From assembly GCF_005887095.1 (NCBI RefSeq), contig NZ_PNCI01000017.1, forward strand, positions 151,759-215,758: a DNA stretch of 64,000 nt. Direction: 5' to 3'. Shown piece by piece: positions 26,721-36,343 of this stretch (positions within the stretch are counted from its first letter, which is position 1; each line of letters opens with the position of its first letter). The notes beneath the pieces are model-generated. The model saw nothing but the letters and a program-made list of their open reading frames with translations. It had not been told where the DNA came from and did no database searches. Source of the DNA: Pseudoalteromonas rubra. Its GTDB lineage: Bacteria > Pseudomonadota > Gammaproteobacteria > Enterobacterales > Alteromonadaceae. The position numbers were made by a program, and so were the translations under genes.

Positions 26721-27203
26721 GTGCGTTTAAACCTAGAAAACTTTTTGCTGGTCGACAGCAACTGGGAGTTCAGCAGAGAGTTTGCTGCGCATCTGAAAGC
26801 GCAGCGCCCTGATGTGCCCAGTGAGTTATTGATCGCTGGAGACAACACCAAACAAATGCTGAAAATGATGTTTCAGGAGCAGGTTAAAGATTACTGTTAC
26901 TGTGACTTTGCAAATGAAATCAGTGTGTCTGAGCTGGCCTCTTATCTGCACGAACATCATAAAGTCCGTGGCGTGTTGATCTACGCAATTGACTATCACC
27001 TCGCCGACGAGACACAGCGGTTTATATTTAATTCATTACATCGTCAACGCATCACCGTCGAGCAAACTGCCCGAGGCTATGTCTATCACCCGCTCAGAGA
27101 CCCCTTTAATAACAATCATCTGACATGCCACTCCACCGTCTCCGCAACCACCCAGGATACCGTTATCGACTTTGCACAGCACCACACAGACAAAGCCGAA
27201 TAG
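26721..27203 (+). CDS. Conserved-looking hypothetical protein
   Basis: The 160-residue product starts with GTG at 26721 and has no signal peptide, membrane helix or recognised domain. Features are a histidine-rich middle (SYLHEHHKVRGVLIYAIDYH) and a CYCDF motif. Its 12-bp spacing from the DUF350 gene and the lack of a terminator suggest an operon. The fold of alternating strands and helices (NFLLVDSNWEF; RGVLIYAIDY) recalls a receiver-like or Rossmann-like fold, but no phospho-acceptor motif is complete. Confidence 0.65.
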   Translation: MRLNLENFLLVDSNWEFSREFAAHLKAQRPDVPSELLIAGDNTKQMLKMMFQEQVKDYCYCDFANEISVSELASYLHEHHKVRGVLIYAIDYHLADETQRFIFNSLHRQRITVEQTARGYVYHPLRDPFNNNHLTCHSTVSATTQDTVIDFAQHHTDKAE

Positions 27204-27266
27204 GTGCTGGACTCACTGTACATAAGCCCTTACCATTACGGCTATTTAACAGCGGAATAGTCCACC

Positions 27267-28001
27267 ATGCGCATACCTCATATTTACCAGCCTTCCGACC
27301 TTGTCATTGGCCAGACGATTGACCTTGGCGATGATGCTGCCGGGCATGTAGCCCGCGTGCTGCGGATGAGCGAAGGGGATAAACTGAGTTTGTTTAATGG
27401 CCAGGGCGGAGAGTATCTGGCAACCATCAGCGAAGTCAGCAAAAAGAAAGTCAGGGTCACGCCAGAACAATTTATTGATAAACAGGTTGAGTCTCCGCTG
27501 TCCATTCACCTTGGTCAGGGTATCTCACGGGGAGATAAGATGGACTTTACCATCCAGAAGTCGGTCGAGCTGGGGATCACTGAAATCACTCCTTTGTTTA
27601 CTACCCGTTGTGGCGTCAAACTCAGCGGAGAACGCCTGACAAAGAAACATCAGCAATGGCAGAAAATCGCCATCGCAGCTGCGGAGCAATCTGGCCGTAA
27701 CACCATTACCACCATCCACCCGCCCATTTCAATCGATGAGTGGCTGGCACAATCCAGCGAGGCACTTAAGCTGACGCTCCACCCCAGAGCAGAGCATTCT
27801 ATTAAAACACTGCCCGCGCCTGAGCACGGTATTCGCTTTTTAGTCGGTCCTGAAGGGGGCTTTACCGATGAAGAAATGGCTGCAACGGCACAACAGGGGT
27901 TTATCGATATTCGCCTCGGCCCACGCGTACTGCGCACGGAAACAGCCGCTCTGACCGTACTCAGCGCATTACAACTTGAGTTCGGCGACCTGGCCCTTTA
28001 A
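27267..28001 (+). CDS. rsmE: 16S rRNA (uracil-1498-N3)-methyltransferase
   Basis: RsmE methylates U1498 of 16S rRNA using SAM. It has 244 residues (E. coli 243). The SPOUT trefoil-knot motifs FLVGPEGGFTDEE and RLGPRVLRTETA are at the C-terminus, and an N-terminal PUA-like domain contains DDAAGHVARVLRMSEGD. It begins the conserved rsmE-gshB-yqgE-ruvX run. Confidence 0.96.
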   Translation: MRIPHIYQPSDLVIGQTIDLGDDAAGHVARVLRMSEGDKLSLFNGQGGEYLATISEVSKKKVRVTPEQFIDKQVESPLSIHLGQGISRGDKMDFTIQKSVELGITEITPLFTTRCGVKLSGERLTKKHQQWQKIAIAAAEQSGRNTITTIHPPISIDEWLAQSSEALKLTLHPRAEHSIKTLPAPEHGIRFLVGPEGGFTDEEMAATAQQGFIDIRLGPRVLRTETAALTVLSALQLEFGDLAL

Positions 28002-28076
28002 AACGCCAGTTTCGCCCTCATATCCTAGTCATACAGTTAGCAGTTGAATTGATTCACTTTATATAAGGTAACCCCA

Positions 28077-29036
28077 ATGGCAGCGAAACTTGGGATCATC
28101 TCAGATCCAATCAGTGGCTTTAATATCAAAAAAGATACTGGCTTCGCCATGATGCTGGCAGCACAGGCACGTGGTTATGAGCTTTATTACATGGAAATGC
28201 AGGATCTGTACTTGTACCAGGGTGAAGCCCGGGCAACCGCTGCCAAAGCAACCGTGTTTGACAACGAACAGCATTGGTATGAACTGGCAGAGAAAGACGA
28301 TATCGCACTGAGCGATCTGGATGTGATCCTGATGCGCAAAGATCCGCCTTTTGATACCGAGTATATTTACGCCACTTATATGCTAGAGCGTGCAGAACAA
28401 GCCGGTACGCTGGTTATCAACAAGCCACAAAGTTTGCGTGATGCCAACGAAAAGCTCTTTACAGCCTGGTTTAGCGAGCACACACCTGACACCTTAGTGA
28501 CACGCTCAAGTGCGCAGATCCGTGAGTTTTTGACAAAACATGGTGACATCATTCTTAAACCACTGGATGGTATGGGCGGAGCCTCAATTTTCCGAGTACG
28601 TCATGACGATCCAAACATCGGTGTGATCTGCGAAACACTCACCGAGCACGGCAGTCGTTTTGCCATGGCGCAAAATTATGTCCCGGCAATCAAAGACGGC
28701 GACAAACGCGTTCTGGTGGTTGATGGCGAGGTTATGCCTTACTGCCTGGCTCGTATTCCGCAAGGCGGCGAAACCCGGGGAAATCTGGCTGCGGGTGGTC
28801 GCGGTGAAGCACGCCCTATCAGTGACAGTGACCGTAAAATTGCCGAAGCCGTTGCGCCTGTTTTAAAAGAAAAAGGACTCATTTTTGTTGGTCTGGACAT
28901 CATAGGTGACAAGCTGACCGAGATTAATGTGACAGCACCAACGTGTGTGAAGGAAATAGAAGCCGCGTATGATATTTCCATCATGGACAAGTTTTTTGAT
29001 GCCATTGCGGCAAAACTCGACCATACTAAAGAGTAA
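28077..29036 (+). CDS. gshB: Glutathione synthetase
   Basis: GshB ligates gamma-glutamylcysteine and glycine with ATP. It has 319 residues (E. coli 316). The N-terminal domain starts KLGIISDPISGFNIKKDTGF. The ATP-grasp domain shows DIILKPLDGMGGASIFR, GEVMPYCLARIPQGGETRGN and the metal-binding DIIGDKLTEINVTAPT. The ribosome site AAGGTAAC precedes the ATG. Confidence 0.97.
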   Translation: MAAKLGIISDPISGFNIKKDTGFAMMLAAQARGYELYYMEMQDLYLYQGEARATAAKATVFDNEQHWYELAEKDDIALSDLDVILMRKDPPFDTEYIYATYMLERAEQAGTLVINKPQSLRDANEKLFTAWFSEHTPDTLVTRSSAQIREFLTKHGDIILKPLDGMGGASIFRVRHDDPNIGVICETLTEHGSRFAMAQNYVPAIKDGDKRVLVVDGEVMPYCLARIPQGGETRGNLAAGGRGEARPISDSDRKIAEAVAPVLKEKGLIFVGLDIIGDKLTEINVTAPTCVKEIEAAYDISIMDKFFDAIAAKLDHTKE

Positions 29037-29054
29037 CGAAAAGGGGGTCTCGCT

Positions 29055-29612
29055 ATGCAATCACTCGCCAATCATTTTTTGGTCGCCATGCCAAATTTGC
29101 AAGATCCCTTCTTCAAGCACACAGTCACTTACATTTGTGAGCATAACGAAGAAGGCGCAATGGGCCTGGTCGTCAATCATCCTATTAATGTGACTGTGGG
29201 TGAGCTGCTCGACCAGATAGAAATAGATAACGACAAATCCAGTCAGGCTGCAGGCCAGTCTGTGTTTGCGGGTGGGCCAGTCCATACTGACCGCGGATTT
29301 GTTCTTCACACCCCTAAGCCTGGCTATGCGTCCAGTCGTGAGTTAAGTTCAGATATCATGATCACCACCTCAAAAGACGTGCTCGCATCATTGACCTCAC
29401 ATAATTGTCCGGATGCATTTATCATCACACTCGGTTATTCAGGATGGGAACAAGGGCAACTCGAAAAAGAGATCCTGGAAAACTCCTGGCTGATCATTGA
29501 AGCTGATCCGGCCATTATTTTTAACACCCCACCGGAAAAACGCTGGGAAAAAGCCGTCGAGATGCTTGGCATTGATGCCGGACAACTGAGCACTGAGGCC
29601 GGCCACGCCTGA
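29055..29612 (+). CDS. yqgE: UPF0301 (YqgE/AlgH) family protein
   Basis: The 185-residue protein has the family signatures MQSLANHFLVAMPNLQDPFF, GAMGLVVNHPINVTVGELL and FAGGPVHTDRGFVLH. The function is unclear; in Pseudomonas the homologue AlgH was linked to alginate regulation. It lies between gshB and ruvX, as in E. coli, with AAGGGGG before the ATG. Confidence 0.95.
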   Translation: MQSLANHFLVAMPNLQDPFFKHTVTYICEHNEEGAMGLVVNHPINVTVGELLDQIEIDNDKSSQAAGQSVFAGGPVHTDRGFVLHTPKPGYASSRELSSDIMITTSKDVLASLTSHNCPDAFIITLGYSGWEQGQLEKEILENSWLIIEADPAIIFNTPPEKRWEKAVEMLGIDAGQLSTEAGHA

Positions 29613-29674
29613 GCACTTACTCAATCGCCACGCTGAATGTGGCGATTTCTGCGCCTAATGTTTGAGAATACACC

Positions 29675-30121
29675 ATGAGCAATAACGAAAAAAAAGCACC
29701 CGGCCAGCGTACGGTCATAGGGTTTGATTTTGGTACCCGCAGTATCGGTCTGGCCGTTGGCCAGGAACTCACCGGCACGGCCAGCAGCTTAGGCGCCGTA
29801 AAAGCCCGTGATGGCATTCCCGACTGGCAGGATATCGCGCCCTATATCGAACAATGGAAGCCCGATTTGCTGGTTGTCGGCTTGCCATTAAATATGGACG
29901 GGACAAACCAGGATCTGACCTTCCGTGCCAAAAAATTTGCCAACCGTCTGCACAATCAATTCAGACTTCCTGTAGAGACTCAGGATGAACGATTGACAAC
30001 CGCCGATGCCAAAGCGCGCTTATTTGAACAAGGTGGCTACCGCTCACTGGCGAAAGATAAAATCGATGGCATGTCGGCCATCATCATTCTGGAGAGTTTT
30101 TTTGAGGCGCAATGGGGTTAA
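29675..30121 (+). CDS. ruvX: YqgF/RuvX RNase H-fold nuclease
   Basis: This family (YqgF) processes the pre-16S rRNA 5' end and was earlier predicted as a Holliday-junction resolvase. The 148 residues contain the RNase H-like strand [15 protein letters not shown] with the catalytic Asp, [13 protein letters not shown], and DERLTTADA with acidic catalytic residues. The last 38 bp overlap the 3' end of the convergent substrate-binding-protein gene. Confidence 0.95.
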   Translation: MSNNEKKAPGQRTVIGFDFGTRSIGLAVGQELTGTASSLGAVKARDGIPDWQDIAPYIEQWKPDLLVVGLPLNMDGTNQDLTFRAKKFANRLHNQFRLPVETQDERLTTADAKARLFEQGGYRSLAKDKIDGMSAIIILESFFEAQWG

Positions 30122-31019
30122 GTACCCGGTAGCGCCTCAGGTCAGGTATAAACCCAGCCTGCTGATAGGCCTGACGGATCCGCCCTTGTGACCTGAGCTG
30201 GTTTAACCCACTTTGTAGGGCCTTAAATGCCCGTTCACCGTCAGGATGCAGCCGCGACACCACAAAGTGGCGGCTGCCATCAAGCTGGACTACTAAGTTT
30301 GGATGAGCCACCAGTAAAATGTCATTCAGTCTGAACTCATTATTCAGGCTTGGCATCAAAGGCATTAACATAAAGTCCACCCATTGACGATTGACCATCT
30401 GTGCCTGAGAGGCCCACACAGGCTCATTCATTAAATGCTTAAGCCCCAAACTGCTGAGTGTGTTCCAGTCAGTCCGCCAGCGGCTGGTTGACACCGCACT
30501 GAGTTCACGCAACTGACTTAAGCGGGTCAGACGTGCAACAGCCAGATTCTCCGGCGCATAAAAAATCCCGGCAAAATACTCTCCCCGTCGGATCACTGCC
30601 TCACTGATGAATAGTTTATCGGCCTTAGCCTGTGCATCATCAAGCCAGTAGCTATCAAAACTCAGCAGCAGCTTGCCCTGCTCCAGCAGATTGGAGTGAC
30701 GAAAACTGACGTTTCCGGGTCGGTAGGTGAAGGTTTTCTTGAAGCCTCCCAGCGCCAGGGCCTGTTGTACCAGCACCATATCCACCACATCTCGGCGGAT
30801 ATAGTCGCCAGAGAACTGGGTGACTTCCAGTGGCGCCCGACCATTCAGAAACCGCAAATAATCGCTATACACATCATCACGGATATACATGTCTACCGCA
30901 TTGTGTGTGTCACTATGTTGCTCGCTGCCCTTGGCCGTTTCCGGCACAGACAACATGCTGACAAGTAAACACAGGGCCAGTGTGGCCCCGTGAAACCCTC
31001 TGTCAGCGCTTTTTATCAT
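30084..31019 (-). CDS. Periplasmic solute-binding-like protein (ABC family 3 type)
   Basis: ATG at 31019 begins a signal peptide ([20 protein letters not shown], then SMLS, cleavage near TAKG) and is preferred; the frame also allows ATG 31070. The mature roughly 280 residues show the two-lobe pattern of family 3 solute-binding proteins ([32 protein letters not shown]). The C-terminal end is [20 protein letters not shown]. No transporter is adjacent. Its start lies 16 bp inside the end of pilU and its 3' end overlaps ruvX by 38 bp. Ligand unknown; such orphan proteins may be sensory rather than transport components. Confidence 0.65.
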   Translation of the reverse strand: MIKSADRGFHGATLALCLLVSMLSVPETAKGSEQHSDTHNAVDMYIRDDVYSDYLRFLNGRAPLEVTQFSGDYIRRDVVDMVLVQQALALGGFKKTFTYRPGNVSFRHSNLLEQGKLLLSFDSYWLDDAQAKADKLFISEAVIRRGEYFAGIFYAPENLAVARLTRLSQLRELSAVSTSRWRTDWNTLSSLGLKHLMNEPVWASQAQMVNRQWVDFMLMPLMPSLNNEFRLNDILLVAHPNLVVQLDGSRHFVVSRLHPDGERAFKALQSGLNQLRSQGRIRQAYQQAGFIPDLRRYRVLNPIAPQKNSPE

Positions 31020-32127
31020 CCAGGCCGTCAACAGTAACCCCTTGCAAAAAGCCCGCGCCTTGTTGCTCATTGTTCTGTAATTTAATCATCAGACGAAGAT
31101 CGTTAGGTGAATCGGCATGGTGTAATGCATCGGCATAGTTGATCCTTTGTTGCTTGTATAAATCAAACAACGCCTGATCAAAGGTTTGCATACCCATTTC
31201 TTTAGACTTAGACATGGTTTCTTTGATTGAACCAATATCCCCTTTTTTGATCAGCTCCGCAATCATCGGAGAGTTAAGCAATACTTCAATGGCAGCTTCA
31301 CGCCCTTCCCCTTTGGCCGACGGAACCAGCTGCTGCGCGACAATGGCGCGCAGATTCAATGCCAGGTCATATTTCAGCTTATCGTGCTTTTCCTTCGGTA
31401 CCAGGTGCATGATCCGGTCAATCGCCTGGTTGGCATTGTTGGCGTGTAAAGTCGCAACGCACAAGTGGCCAGTCTCTGCAAAGCTTAAGGCGTACTCCAT
31501 GGTCTCCCGAGAACGGATTTCGCCAATCAGGATCACATCGGGTGCCTGACGTAAGGAGCTTTTTAATGCCGCTTCGAAGCTCTCTGTATCCAGTCCGACT
31601 TCTCGCTGCGTAATGATACTCTTGCGATGCTGGTGCACAAATTCAATGGGATCTTCGATAGTCAGAATATGACCGCGCTGGTTACGATTACGATAGCCCA
31701 GTAAAGCCGCCAATGAGGTTGACTTACCTGTGCCGGTCCCACCCACAAACAACACCAGACCACGTTTAGACATGATCACATCGGTCAGCACCGAAGGCAG
31801 ACCTAAATCGGTTACTTCAGGAATATCCGTTACGATACGGCGGATCACCATGCCTGCACAGTCTCGTTGCCAAAATGCAGAAACCCGGAAACGGCCAATC
31901 TCGTTCGCCACAGCAAAGTTACACTCTTTTTCGTCGTGAAACAGCAGCTTTTGTTTCTCACTCATGGCCGACTCGACCATAGCCAGCGAAGCCTGGGTAT
32001 CGAGCACATCGTCATCCAGTGCACGTAACTCGCCGTCGATTTTAGCACTCACAGGCAATCCGGCTGACACAAACAAATCTGATGCGCCTTTGTCTTTCAT
32101 CATTTGCAGATAATGTTCAAGCTCCAT
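31003..32127 (-). CDS. pilU: Twitching motility retraction ATPase PilU
   Basis: PilU is the accessory retraction ATPase of type IV pili. ATG at 32127 is chosen (GGGAGG upstream; a second ATG directly precedes it). The Walker A motif is GGTGTGKSTSLAAL, the Asp box ILTIEDPIEFVHQHRKSI, Walker B APDVILIGEIRSRE, and the His box GHLCVATLHANNANQAIDR. The long C-terminus ([20 protein letters not shown]) distinguishes it from PilT. It is 12 bp downstream of pilT. Confidence 0.95.
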   Translation of the reverse strand: MELEHYLQMMKDKGASDLFVSAGLPVSAKIDGELRALDDDVLDTQASLAMVESAMSEKQKLLFHDEKECNFAVANEIGRFRVSAFWQRDCAGMVIRRIVTDIPEVTDLGLPSVLTDVIMSKRGLVLFVGGTGTGKSTSLAALLGYRNRNQRGHILTIEDPIEFVHQHRKSIITQREVGLDTESFEAALKSSLRQAPDVILIGEIRSRETMEYALSFAETGHLCVATLHANNANQAIDRIMHLVPKEKHDKLKYDLALNLRAIVAQQLVPSAKGEGREAAIEVLLNSPMIAELIKKGDIGSIKETMSKSKEMGMQTFDQALFDLYKQQRINYADALHHADSPNDLRLMIKLQNNEQQGAGFLQGVTVDGLDDKKR

Positions 32128-32142
32128 CATGACCTCCCGAGA

Positions 32143-33189
32143 TTAATATGTGGTACCGAATTGACTCTTATCATGGGCTTTCGCCTGTGCATCCTGATTG
32201 GTGATAAGACCACGATTCACCAAATTGGTGAGGCATTGATCCATGGTCTGCATACCATGCATTGCACCAGTCTGAATGGACGAATACATTTGTGCAATTT
32301 TATCTTCGCGGATCAGGTTACGAATAGCCGGGATCCCCATCATGATCTCATGGGCGGCTACCCGGCCACCGCCGACTTTTTTCACCAGGGTTTGCGAAAT
32401 AACCGCCTGCAATGACTCAGACAGCATAGAACGCACCATGTCTTTTTCCTCACCAGGGAAGACGTCTATGATACGGTCAATGGTTTTAGGGGCTGAGGTA
32501 GTATGTAGTGTACCGAACACCAGGTGACCGGTTTCTGCGGCAGTCATGGCCAGTCTGATGGTTTCCAAATCACGCAGCTCCCCCACCAGAATAACATCCG
32601 GGTCCTCACGCAGGGCACTGCGCAGCGCGGCATTAAAACTGTGCGTGTCACGGTGCACTTCACGCTGATTGATCAGGCTCAACTTGTTGTCGTGCACAAA
32701 TTCAATCGGATCTTCAATGGTCAGAATATGGTGGTGCTTGTTGCTATTGATGTAATCTACCATCGCAGCCAGTGTTGTTGACTTACCCGACCCGGTGGGG
32801 CCCGTGACCAGCACTAAACCACGCGGACAATCCGAAATTTTTCGGAAAATGTCGGGCGCGCCAAGGTCTTCTAATGTTAGCACTGAGCTGGGAATGGTCC
32901 GAAACACCGCCGCAGGGCCGCGACTGGCGTTAAACGCATTGACACGAAAGCGCGCCAGGTTAGGTACTTCAAACGAGAAATCCACCTCAAGATTTTGCTC
33001 ATAGTCCTTACGCTGGTTATCATTCATAATATCGTAAACGAGGCTGTTAACGTCCTTCGCTTCCAGTGCAGGAATGTTTACCCGGCGTACATCGCCATCG
33101 ACACGGATCATCGGTGAAACCCCCGACGAAAGGTGTAAATCCGATGCTTTGTGTTGCACACTAAAGGCCAATAATTCAGTAATATCCAT
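32143..33189 (-). CDS. pilT: Twitching motility retraction ATPase PilT
   Basis: PilT powers pilus retraction as a cytoplasmic hexamer. It has 348 residues. The motifs are Walker A GPTGSGKSTTLAAM, Asp box TIEDPIEFVHDNKLSLINQR, Walker B DPDVILVGELRDLETI, His box GHLVFGTLHTTSAPKTIDRI, and the AIRNLIRE retraction motif. It is divergent from yggS with a 29-bp gap, and pilU follows at once, as in Pseudomonas and Vibrio. Confidence 0.97.
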   Translation of the reverse strand: MDITELLAFSVQHKASDLHLSSGVSPMIRVDGDVRRVNIPALEAKDVNSLVYDIMNDNQRKDYEQNLEVDFSFEVPNLARFRVNAFNASRGPAAVFRTIPSSVLTLEDLGAPDIFRKISDCPRGLVLVTGPTGSGKSTTLAAMVDYINSNKHHHILTIEDPIEFVHDNKLSLINQREVHRDTHSFNAALRSALREDPDVILVGELRDLETIRLAMTAAETGHLVFGTLHTTSAPKTIDRIIDVFPGEEKDMVRSMLSESLQAVISQTLVKKVGGGRVAAHEIMMGIPAIRNLIREDKIAQMYSSIQTGAMHGMQTMDQCLTNLVNRGLITNQDAQAKAHDKSQFGTTY

Positions 33190-33218
33190 CTAAGACTCCA
33201 CAACGAGCAAATAATAAT

Positions 33219-33902
33219 ATGGTTACAATAGCAGAACGGCTGAACAACGCCTATGATCGCATAGCAAAAGCACAGCAAAAGTGTGCCACAGACCAAGAGG
33301 TCGCATTACTGGCCGTATCAAAAACCAAACCTGTCGAACTCATTGAGCAAGCATACGCTGCCGGGCAACGCCGGTTTGGTGAATCCTATGTTCAGGAAGC
33401 CGTAGATAAAGTTCGCTACTTTCAGCAGCAAAAAGACATTGAATGGCATTTCATTGGTCCCATTCAATCTAACAAATCGCGCCAGATTGCAGAGCACTTT
33501 TCCTGGGTACAAAGTATCGATCGCCTCAAGATCGCGCGTCGTCTGAATGAACAAAGACCCAATAACCTGATGCCGCTTAACGTTCTGATCCAGGTAAATA
33601 TCAGTAACGACGAGCAAAAATCAGGATGTGCCCTGGATGAGCTTGATGAACTGGCCGCCTATATCGACGGCGCGCGTCAGCTGCAGCTGCGTGGACTCAT
33701 GACAATCACAGCACAAACCGATGATGCCCAACAGCAGCTTGAATATTTTAGCCAAATGAAGGCTTGCTTTGATAGACTAAAGGCTCAATATCAACAGCTG
33801 GATACCTTGTCGATGGGCATGAGTGGCGACCTTGAAATGGCAGTTCAGGGTGGTGCAACCATGGTACGCATAGGCACGGACATTTTTGGCAAACGACAAT
33901 AA
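33219..33902 (+). CDS. yggS: Pyridoxal phosphate homeostasis protein (YggS/PLPBP)
   Basis: This small PLP-binding protein buffers pyridoxal phosphate and affects amino-acid metabolism. It has 227 residues. The PLP-binding lysine is Lys35 in LLAVSKTKP. Family blocks GESYVQEAVDK, WHFIGPIQSNKSR and SMGMSGDLEMAVQGGATMVR are present. It is followed at 15 bp by proC, the conserved neighbour. Confidence 0.96.
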   Translation: MVTIAERLNNAYDRIAKAQQKCATDQEVALLAVSKTKPVELIEQAYAAGQRRFGESYVQEAVDKVRYFQQQKDIEWHFIGPIQSNKSRQIAEHFSWVQSIDRLKIARRLNEQRPNNLMPLNVLIQVNISNDEQKSGCALDELDELAAYIDGARQLQLRGLMTITAQTDDAQQQLEYFSQMKACFDRLKAQYQQLDTLSMGMSGDLEMAVQGGATMVRIGTDIFGKRQ

Positions 33903-33917
33903 GGTGACACACTCCTA

Positions 33918-34739
33918 ATGGCTAATAAAACGATTGCATTTATCGGGACCGGAAACATGAGCTACGCCATTATTGGCGGCATGATAAAAAACGGCTTTGC
34001 TCCACAGAGCATCATCGCAACCAATCGCAATGCTGAGAAGCTCGCTAAGGCCCATGCCGATTTCGGGGTGCGTACTGAGCAAGATAACCTAAAAGCAGTT
34101 CAACAAGCCGATGTCATTGTACTGTCTGTGAAACCGCAAATGATGGCCGAGCTGTGCCAGACTTTTGTGGACGCCGGGCTGGATATCAGCACTAAGCTGT
34201 TTGTCTCTGTCGCGGCGGGGATCACCGTCAAACGCCTCAGAGAGATGCTGGCGCAAGACGTTAAGCTTGTACGCTGTATGCCGAATACCCCGTCATTGCT
34301 TGGGCGTGGCGTTTCAGGTCTGTTTGCCGCAGATATCAGTGATGAAGAAAAAACCTATATCGAACAGGTATTTTCGTCGACTGGCATCGCCATTTGGCTG
34401 GATGAAGAATCACAGATCAATGATGTCATTGCCGTTACGGGCTCTTCACCTGCCTACTTTTTCCTGTTTATGGAAGCCATTGAAGAGAAAGCCATTGCGC
34501 TGGGCTTTTCACCGCAACAGGCGCGCGCCCTGGTGCAACAGACCGCTCTGGGCGCTGCAGAGATGGCGCTGTCTCAACCAGACATCAGCATTGCACAATT
34601 GCGTGCTAACGTGACTTCCAAAGGCGGCACCACACACGCGGCCGTTGAACACTTAAAAGCAAACCAGCTACCAAACACTGTAGCCGATGCCATGGATGCC
34701 TGTATTGCACGGGCAGAAGAAATGGAACAACAAATCTAG
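33918..34739 (+). CDS. proC: Pyrroline-5-carboxylate reductase
   Basis: ProC catalyses the NAD(P)H-dependent last step of proline synthesis. It has 273 residues. The Rossmann motif is AFIGTGNMSYAIIGGM; the catalytic-region blocks VRCMPNTPSLLGRGVSGLF, VTGSSPAYFFLFMEA and RANVTSKGGTTHAAVEHL are intact. Confidence 0.97.
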   Translation: MANKTIAFIGTGNMSYAIIGGMIKNGFAPQSIIATNRNAEKLAKAHADFGVRTEQDNLKAVQQADVIVLSVKPQMMAELCQTFVDAGLDISTKLFVSVAAGITVKRLREMLAQDVKLVRCMPNTPSLLGRGVSGLFAADISDEEKTYIEQVFSSTGIAIWLDEESQINDVIAVTGSSPAYFFLFMEAIEEKAIALGFSPQQARALVQQTALGAAEMALSQPDISIAQLRANVTSKGGTTHAAVEHLKANQLPNTVADAMDACIARAEEMEQQI

Positions 34740-34749
34740 AGGACACACA

Positions 34750-35283
34750 ATGAACGCCATGCAATTTTTGGTAGGGATTATTTTTGACCTGTTTCTGATG
34801 GTCGTACTGTTGCGTTTTTGGCTACAATTAGTCAAAGCTGATTTTTATAACCCGCTGAGTCAGGCCGTGATCAAAGCGACCTCTTTCGCCGTTAACCCAC
34901 TGCGAAAACTGATCCCGGGGTTAGGCGGGCTGGACCTGGCCTCATTGGTGTTGGCGCTGCTGGTCGGTTTTGCCAAAATGTCGGTGTTGATGCTGATGTT
35001 TGGCGGCTACTGGGACGCTATGCAGGCAGCCATTTCTGGTGCCTTGACCGTGGTCAAAGAGGCCTTTTCACTGGTGTTCTGGGTGTTAGTTATCCGTGCC
35101 ATTCTTAGCTGGGTGGCTCAGGGCTACAACCCGATTGCTGCGGTATTCAGCCAGCTTACTGAACCTATGCTGCGCCCAATTCGTAAAATTATTCCACCGC
35201 TGGGCGGCTTCGATTTGTCGATCCTGGTGGTAATAATTGGCATGCAGTTTTTACAAATTTTAATGATGGATCTGCTTCGTTAA
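34750..35283 (+). CDS. yggT: YggT family membrane protein
   Basis: ATG at 34750 with GAGG upstream gives 177 residues; the frame open upstream overlaps proC and is not used. Two copies of the YggT motif are seen (FLMVVLLRFWLQLVKADFYN with PLSQAVIKAT, and VLVIRAILSWVAQGYNPIAA), each with paired membrane helices. The family is linked to osmotic or ionic tolerance and possibly division-protein placement. It is in its conserved place after proC. Confidence 0.93.
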   Translation: MNAMQFLVGIIFDLFLMVVLLRFWLQLVKADFYNPLSQAVIKATSFAVNPLRKLIPGLGGLDLASLVLALLVGFAKMSVLMLMFGGYWDAMQAAISGALTVVKEAFSLVFWVLVIRAILSWVAQGYNPIAAVFSQLTEPMLRPIRKIIPPLGGFDLSILVVIIGMQFLQILMMDLLR

Positions 35284-35301
35284 GCATTCGGAGTCGTAAC
35301 A

Positions 35302-35748
35302 ATGAAACCCTTTTTGACACTTATTTCAATGCTGGCCATGCTGCTTTTAGCTCAGCCAGCACAGGCTTCCAATCCACAAGGTGGCCAATACAAACAACTC
35401 GGCGACTGGCAGGTACACTATATCGCCTTCCCGTCTACCTTTATTCAACCAAATATTGCCAGCGCATATGGGTTAACCCGGAGCAACAGCAAGGCCATCA
35501 TTAATATTTCCGTTCTGGCTGATGATGCCAACAACACAGCGCAGCGCGCCATACTCACCGGTCAGGCGCGTAACCTGATCGGCAATAAAACCACCTTAAC
35601 ATTTAAAGAAGTAGTTGAAGGCGATGCGGTATACTATCTGGCGCAGATGGATGTGGATCACGAAGACACCTATCGCTTCGAAGTCACCATCCAGCAGGGT
35701 AACACGCGCCACGTGCTTAAGTTTCAGCAAAAGTTTTATGTAGATTAA
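35302..35748 (+). CDS. DUF4426 family periplasmic protein
   Basis: The 148-residue protein has a signal peptide ([20 protein letters not shown], cleavage after QAS) and a mature domain with [18 protein letters not shown] and [20 protein letters not shown], the DUF4426 pattern. The function is unknown. It lies in the conserved yggT-DUF4426-rdgB order. Confidence 0.88.
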   Translation: MKPFLTLISMLAMLLLAQPAQASNPQGGQYKQLGDWQVHYIAFPSTFIQPNIASAYGLTRSNSKAIINISVLADDANNTAQRAILTGQARNLIGNKTTLTFKEVVEGDAVYYLAQMDVDHEDTYRFEVTIQQGNTRHVLKFQQKFYVD

Positions 35749-35749
35749 T

Positions 35750-36343
35750 ATGACCAGACAAATCGTTCTCGCCACCGGTAATCCGGGCAAAGTCGCCGAG
35801 CTTGGCAGCATGCTTAAAGATTTGAATATCGAAATCCTGCCGCAAAGCCAGTTTAACGTAGGTGATGTCGCAGAAACCGGCACAACCTTTGTGGAAAATG
35901 CCATAATTAAAGCCCGCCATGCAGCCAAAATCACGGGCTTACCTGCCATTGCGGATGATTCAGGCCTTGAAGTTGATGCCCTCAAGGGGGCACCAGGTGT
36001 GTATTCAGCCCGCTATGCTGGTGCAGGTGCCAGCGATCAGGACAATATCGATAAACTGCTTGAAGCAATGACAGGCGTTACAGAGCGTACAGCGCGATTC
36101 TGGTGCGTACTGGTTTACATGCGCCACGCCGATGACCCTACGCCGGTCATTTGTCAGGCCAGCTGGGAGGGGCGTATTACCGACGATCAGCAAGGTTTAC
36201 AGGGTTTCGGCTATGACCCGGTTTTCTGGGTTGAACAAACGCACTGCACCTCAGCTCAGCTGAGCAAAGAAGAGAAAAATGCCCGCAGTCACCGCGGTCA
36301 GGCATTACAGCAACTGCTGGCGCATTTTAAAGGTCAGCTGTGA
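35750..36343 (+). CDS. rdgB: dITP/XTP pyrophosphatase
   Basis: RdgB hydrolyses non-canonical purine nucleoside triphosphates to prevent their incorporation into DNA. It has 197 residues. Family motifs: [16 protein letters not shown] at the N-terminus, [20 protein letters not shown] with the metal-binding acidic pair, and GFGYDPVF. It starts one base after DUF4426 and overlaps hemW by four bases. Confidence 0.96.
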   Translation: MTRQIVLATGNPGKVAELGSMLKDLNIEILPQSQFNVGDVAETGTTFVENAIIKARHAAKITGLPAIADDSGLEVDALKGAPGVYSARYAGAGASDQDNIDKLLEAMTGVTERTARFWCVLVYMRHADDPTPVICQASWEGRITDDQQGLQGFGYDPVFWVEQTHCTSAQLSKEEKNARSHRGQALQQLLAHFKGQL

